Source: Acidimicrobiaceae bacterium (GTDB taxonomy: Bacteria; Actinomycetota; Acidimicrobiia; Acidimicrobiales; Acidimicrobiaceae). Taken from it: 39,209 bases of DNA. The stretch lies in the NCBI GenBank assembly GCA_013044385.1, contig JABEUN010000088.1:1-39209 (forward strand). Direction: 5' to 3'. The translations under genes and the position numbers were made by a program. Shown in pieces: positions 37,310-39,209 of the stretch; position 1 is the first letter of the stretch; each line of letters starts with the position of its first letter. The notes below the pieces were generated by a model. It saw only the letters and a list, made by a program, of their open reading frames with translations. It did not search any database and was not told the origin of the DNA.

Positions 37310-37517
37310 ATATTTCATGTGCAGTATCCCCTTGGGACCGGAGAGATCCAGTTTCCGCAGATCCGGCAGTAGCCTAAGGCACTATCGACGGGACCGAATA
37401 GCGGCTCAGAAATTCAATACTGCACATGTTCCATAAGGCAAGTTGAGGAGCTCCGAGAAAACTGATCCACCCATAATGTAAGTCGTTCCTCCGGAATAGA
37501 TATGGAGGAAAACAACC

Positions 37518-37785
37518 ATGAAGTCCAAGCGACACACCCCAGAGCAGGTGATCAGAAAGCTTGCCGAGGGCGACAAGATGTTGAACGAAGGGTCATCTGT
37601 TGCGGAAGTTGCTCGCAGCCTCGGCGTGACGGAGACCACCTGGCACCGCTGGAAGAACCAATACGGCGGGATGAAGACCAACGATGCCAAGAAGCTCAAA
37701 GAGCTCGAGATGGTGAACCGCAAACTCAAGACAATCGTTGCCGACCAGGCACTTGACATCTTGATGCTCAAGGAGATCGCCTCGG
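37518..37785 (+). pseudogene. IS3-family orfA (helix-turn-helix), 3' end disrupted
   Basis: The product starts MKSKRHTPEQVIRKLAEGDK. It has a helix-turn-helix (SVAEVARSLGVTETTWHRWKNQYGG) and a leucine-zipper-like tail ending ADQALDILMLKEIAS, the usual orfA end of the IS2/IS407-like IS3 elements. After the codon at 37782-37784 the family sequence (typically GN/GK plus an aromatic and stop) is replaced by IS110 right-end DNA, so the open frame runs on artificially to 37823. GGAGG (37504-37508) lies nine bases before the ATG. Without orfB the transposase cannot be made, so the element is inactive. Confidence 0.85.
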
Positions 37786-37798
37786 ACGCTCCTATAGA

Positions 37799-38848
37799 TC
37801 AGACGCTTTGCAGATTCTCATAGTCTGAGCGGAGGGCTCGAAGCACCTCTCTGATCAGGTAACGCTTCAGACACCTAATCACCTCCATTTTTGATAGACC
37901 TTCAGCAGTTCGACGCTCCATGTACGCTTTGGTCTTTGTGCAGTAGCGCAGGCGGACAATGACTGCGACATGAAGAGCGCTGTTGGCATCTCGTACGCCA
38001 CCCCGATGGAGTCGATAGCGTGTGACATTACCAGAAGACGCCGGGATGGGCGCTACGCCGCAGAGTCGTGCAAAAGATGCGTCGGACATGAGACGCTCTG
38101 GATTATCCCCAATAGTGACGAGCAACGCCGCTACGGTTCCCACCCCCATCCCAAAGACACTAAGGGTCTTCGGCGCAACCTGGGTGACGAGGGTTTCCAG
38201 GTGAGCGTCAAGCGCGTCGATTTCTTCTGAGAGATGGTGAATGCGCTGTGCAAGATAGTTACATGCCAATTTCGTACCTTGTAGTGGATCACAAGGATCG
38301 GCTCCTCGTACCCGAAAAGACCGACACGTGGCAATGAGCTGTTGGGTGTTTCTCTGCAGTAGTTGATCCCGGAGTTCACCGGGAGCAGTGATCACCATGG
38401 ATTTGAGCGTGTTTGTTGCGGCAATCTTGGCTTTGAGAGCTCCCTGACGCGTGACCCGCAGCATTCTGATGCATTCAATCTGTGACGAACCGAGCTTGGG
38501 AACAATTACGGCCTGGCCACTCATGACCGATCGTGCTGCTGCCTCGGCATCGATGGGATCTGATTTGCCAAGCCTTCGTCGTCCCTGCCTGTTGGGACGT
38601 GGTACTTCAAGCACCTTGGTTCCATTCCCATGCAGTCGTCGTGTCAGCTCCGCACCATAGGACCCTGTTCCTTCAACGCCAACTGCTTCCACGTCGCCGA
38701 AGCCCTCAAGCCACTGCTGTAGCTCATTAATGCCTTGCTTGGTCGTTGGGAACTCCTCTGTTCCAAGCAACCTGCCAGTCTCATCGAGCGCCGCAGCGCA
38801 ATGGAACTCTTTATCGGTATCGACACCTCCAATAACGCAACTGTGCAT
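37799..38848 (-). CDS. IS110-family transposase (DEDD recombinase)
   Basis: The 349-residue recombinase is full length. The N-terminal RuvC-like domain has D10 (IGGVDTDKEFH), E59 (GVEGTGSYG), and D97 and D100 (KSDPIDAEAA), the DEDD catalytic set. The C-terminal Transposase_20 domain has FGMGVGTVAALL, then FARLCGVAPIPASSGN with the candidate catalytic serines S271/S272 and YRLHRGGVRDANSALH. IS110 enzymes join donor and target DNA guided by a structured bridge RNA. AAGGAGG (minus strand; 38854-38860) precedes the ATG by five bases. All motifs are intact, so this copy could be active. Confidence 0.93.
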   Translation of the reverse strand: MHSCVIGGVDTDKEFHCAAALDETGRLLGTEEFPTTKQGINELQQWLEGFGDVEAVGVEGTGSYGAELTRRLHGNGTKVLEVPRPNRQGRRRLGKSDPIDAEAAARSVMSGQAVIVPKLGSSQIECIRMLRVTRQGALKAKIAATNTLKSMVITAPGELRDQLLQRNTQQLIATCRSFRVRGADPCDPLQGTKLACNYLAQRIHHLSEEIDALDAHLETLVTQVAPKTLSVFGMGVGTVAALLVTIGDNPERLMSDASFARLCGVAPIPASSGNVTRYRLHRGGVRDANSALHVAVIVRLRYCTKTKAYMERRTAEGLSKMEVIRCLKRYLIREVLRALRSDYENLQSV

Positions 38849-38879
38849 ATGGGCCTCCTTAATTCAAATGTTCTTGCCC

Positions 38880-39085
38880 GCCTCCGGGTCGGTGGACAGT
38901 CCATATATGAGACGTTGCGCTCAGGCTCCTATTAAGTCACACACAAGCTGGTAACAGGCACGTACTTCTCGTTGACTCGGGCTGACTGACAGGTCCTCAC
39001 GAAAGACATCTCCTACCGGAGAGTCCGGAAACTACTGAGTCAAGTCAGCTCGAGCCAACGAAGACCACACTAGATCTTTCACGTT
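38880..39085 (-). ncRNA. Candidate IS110 bridge RNA
   Basis: The left end upstream of the recombinase can fold, on the minus strand, into a long stem: 39039-39060 pairs with 38970-38990 through about 19 base pairs, one bulge, one G-U and one A-C mismatch. Directly after its 5' arm is AGTAGTTTCC (39027-39036). This equals the ten bases of IS3 DNA just outside the element (39095-39104), as expected for a target guide. Further 3', ATAGGAGC (38925-38932) equals eight bases of the element's right end (37788-37795), as expected for a donor guide. The order target loop then donor loop matches known bridge RNAs. Exact ends are approximate. Confidence 0.65.
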
Positions 39086-39096
39086 TTCAGTTATGG

Positions 39097-39209
39097 AAAC
39101 TACTAACCCCGAACCGCCGTCGCAGCGCCGTTTCATTGCTGCAGCGTCGGTTTGGGGTCTCCGAACGACGGGCCTGTCGTGTTACCGGGCAGTCACGCTC
39201 TACCCAGCG
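39097..39209 (+). pseudogene. IS3-family orfB, 5' fragment continuing beyond the window
   Basis: The frame reads KLLTPNRRRSAVSLLQRR then FGVSERRACRVTGQSRSTQ, which is the conserved N-terminus of IS3 orfB transposases just after the orfA/orfB junction. It directly follows the IS110 left end. The DDE catalytic core would lie to the right of the window. It is separated from its orfA by the IS110 insertion. Confidence 0.85.

Larger units (their letters stand above)
36256..37477. other. 1.2 kb gene-poor stretch before the insertion sequences
   Basis: No frame on either strand longer than about 85 codons occurs, and none matches a family I know. Two hairpins lie here (36300-36316 and 37289-37309). 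The location next to nested insertion sequences suggests decayed mobile or accessory DNA. Confidence 0.45.
37786..39094 (-). mobile_element. Complete IS110-family insertion sequence
   Basis: The element is about 1.31 kb. Its right end is about 13 bp past the transposase stop. Its left end is a 246-bp non-coding region before the start. Boundaries follow from the interrupted IS3 coding sequence on both sides; the trinucleotide TCC (minus strand) occurs at both junctions, so the core cannot be fixed to the base. A long left end with a short right end fits the IS110 group (not IS1111), in which the bridge RNA is encoded upstream of the recombinase. No terminal inverted repeats are seen, as expected. 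Confidence 0.8.
37478..39209 (+). mobile_element. IS3-family element interrupted by an IS110 element; right end outside the window
   Basis: orfA of an IS3-family element begins at 37518, is broken near 37785, and the orfB reading frame resumes at about 39097 and runs off the window. The 1.3 kb between is an IS110-family element in opposite orientation. The left boundary is not proven: a TGTA at 37478 is a candidate tip, but the matching right inverted repeat is not visible. Confidence 0.7.

Noticed and set aside
37785-37823. C-terminal tail of the orfA open frame (DAPIDQTLCRFS)
   Set aside because: This is IS110 right-end and antisense recombinase sequence read through from orfA, not a natural orfA terminus.
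38644-38954. Several overlapping plus- and minus-strand frames across the IS110 start region
   Set aside because: They are alternative-frame shadows of the recombinase and its left end, with no ribosome site or family motif.

Overview
The window looks like a chromosomal segment of a mesophilic to acid-tolerant actinomycete with medium GC. The evidence is indirect. Genes use many GTG and TTG starts with strong AGGAGG-type ribosome sites. One gene appears to have a leaderless promoter. The families present (a mycothiol-type LmbE/PIG-L deacetylase, an alkyl-DHAP-synthase-like flavoprotein, a TIGR04053-type radical SAM/SPASM protein, heme A synthase, a double-ACT protein beside a deformylase) are typical of Actinomycetota. 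A lineage such as Acidimicrobiia is a guess. Coding density is only about three quarters, with several 0.3 to 1.2 kb stretches holding decayed sequence. No rRNA, tRNA or CRISPR array was seen.

Layout. 1-100: probable end of an IS21-like element. 479-1681: DUF2130 protein, minus strand. 2076-4163: a small membrane protein, a GNAT acetyltransferase pseudogene and a ParB-fold-like protein. 4436-9389: S51 peptidase, DHA2 drug exporter and FAD-linked oxidase, all minus. 9707-11238: aldo/keto reductase facing a DinB protein across a shared terminator. 12211-14394: a 727-residue multidomain protein ending in an Fe-S HhH-GPD DNA glycosylase, probably the most unusual protein here. 14624-24356: a run of mostly minus-strand genes for uptake and catabolism (GH3 lipoprotein, NCS1 permease, Rieske oxygenase, acyl-CoA dehydrogenase, two APC permeases), with an ICMT-like methyltransferase on the plus strand. 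24803-32788: mostly plus strand (phosphate/sugar-type MFS, FMN reductase, mercaptopyruvate sulfurtransferase plus patatin, radical SAM protein, heme A synthase), interrupted by a minus-strand ACT-deformylase pair. 32826-36255: PIG-L deacetylase, orphan AbiEi-like protein, PAS-PAS-HD-GYP phosphodiesterase. 36256-39209: a gene-poor stretch, then an IS3-family element split by an IS110-family element.

The clearest mechanistic result is at the right end. The IS110 element (about 37786-39094, minus strand) can be delimited because the IS3 orfB reading frame resumes directly after it. Its 246-bp non-coding left end folds into a long stem. Directly beside that stem is a 10-nt sequence identical to the DNA flanking the insertion. 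A second 8-nt segment matches the element's own right end. This is the pattern expected of an IS110 bridge RNA with target- and donor-binding loops.
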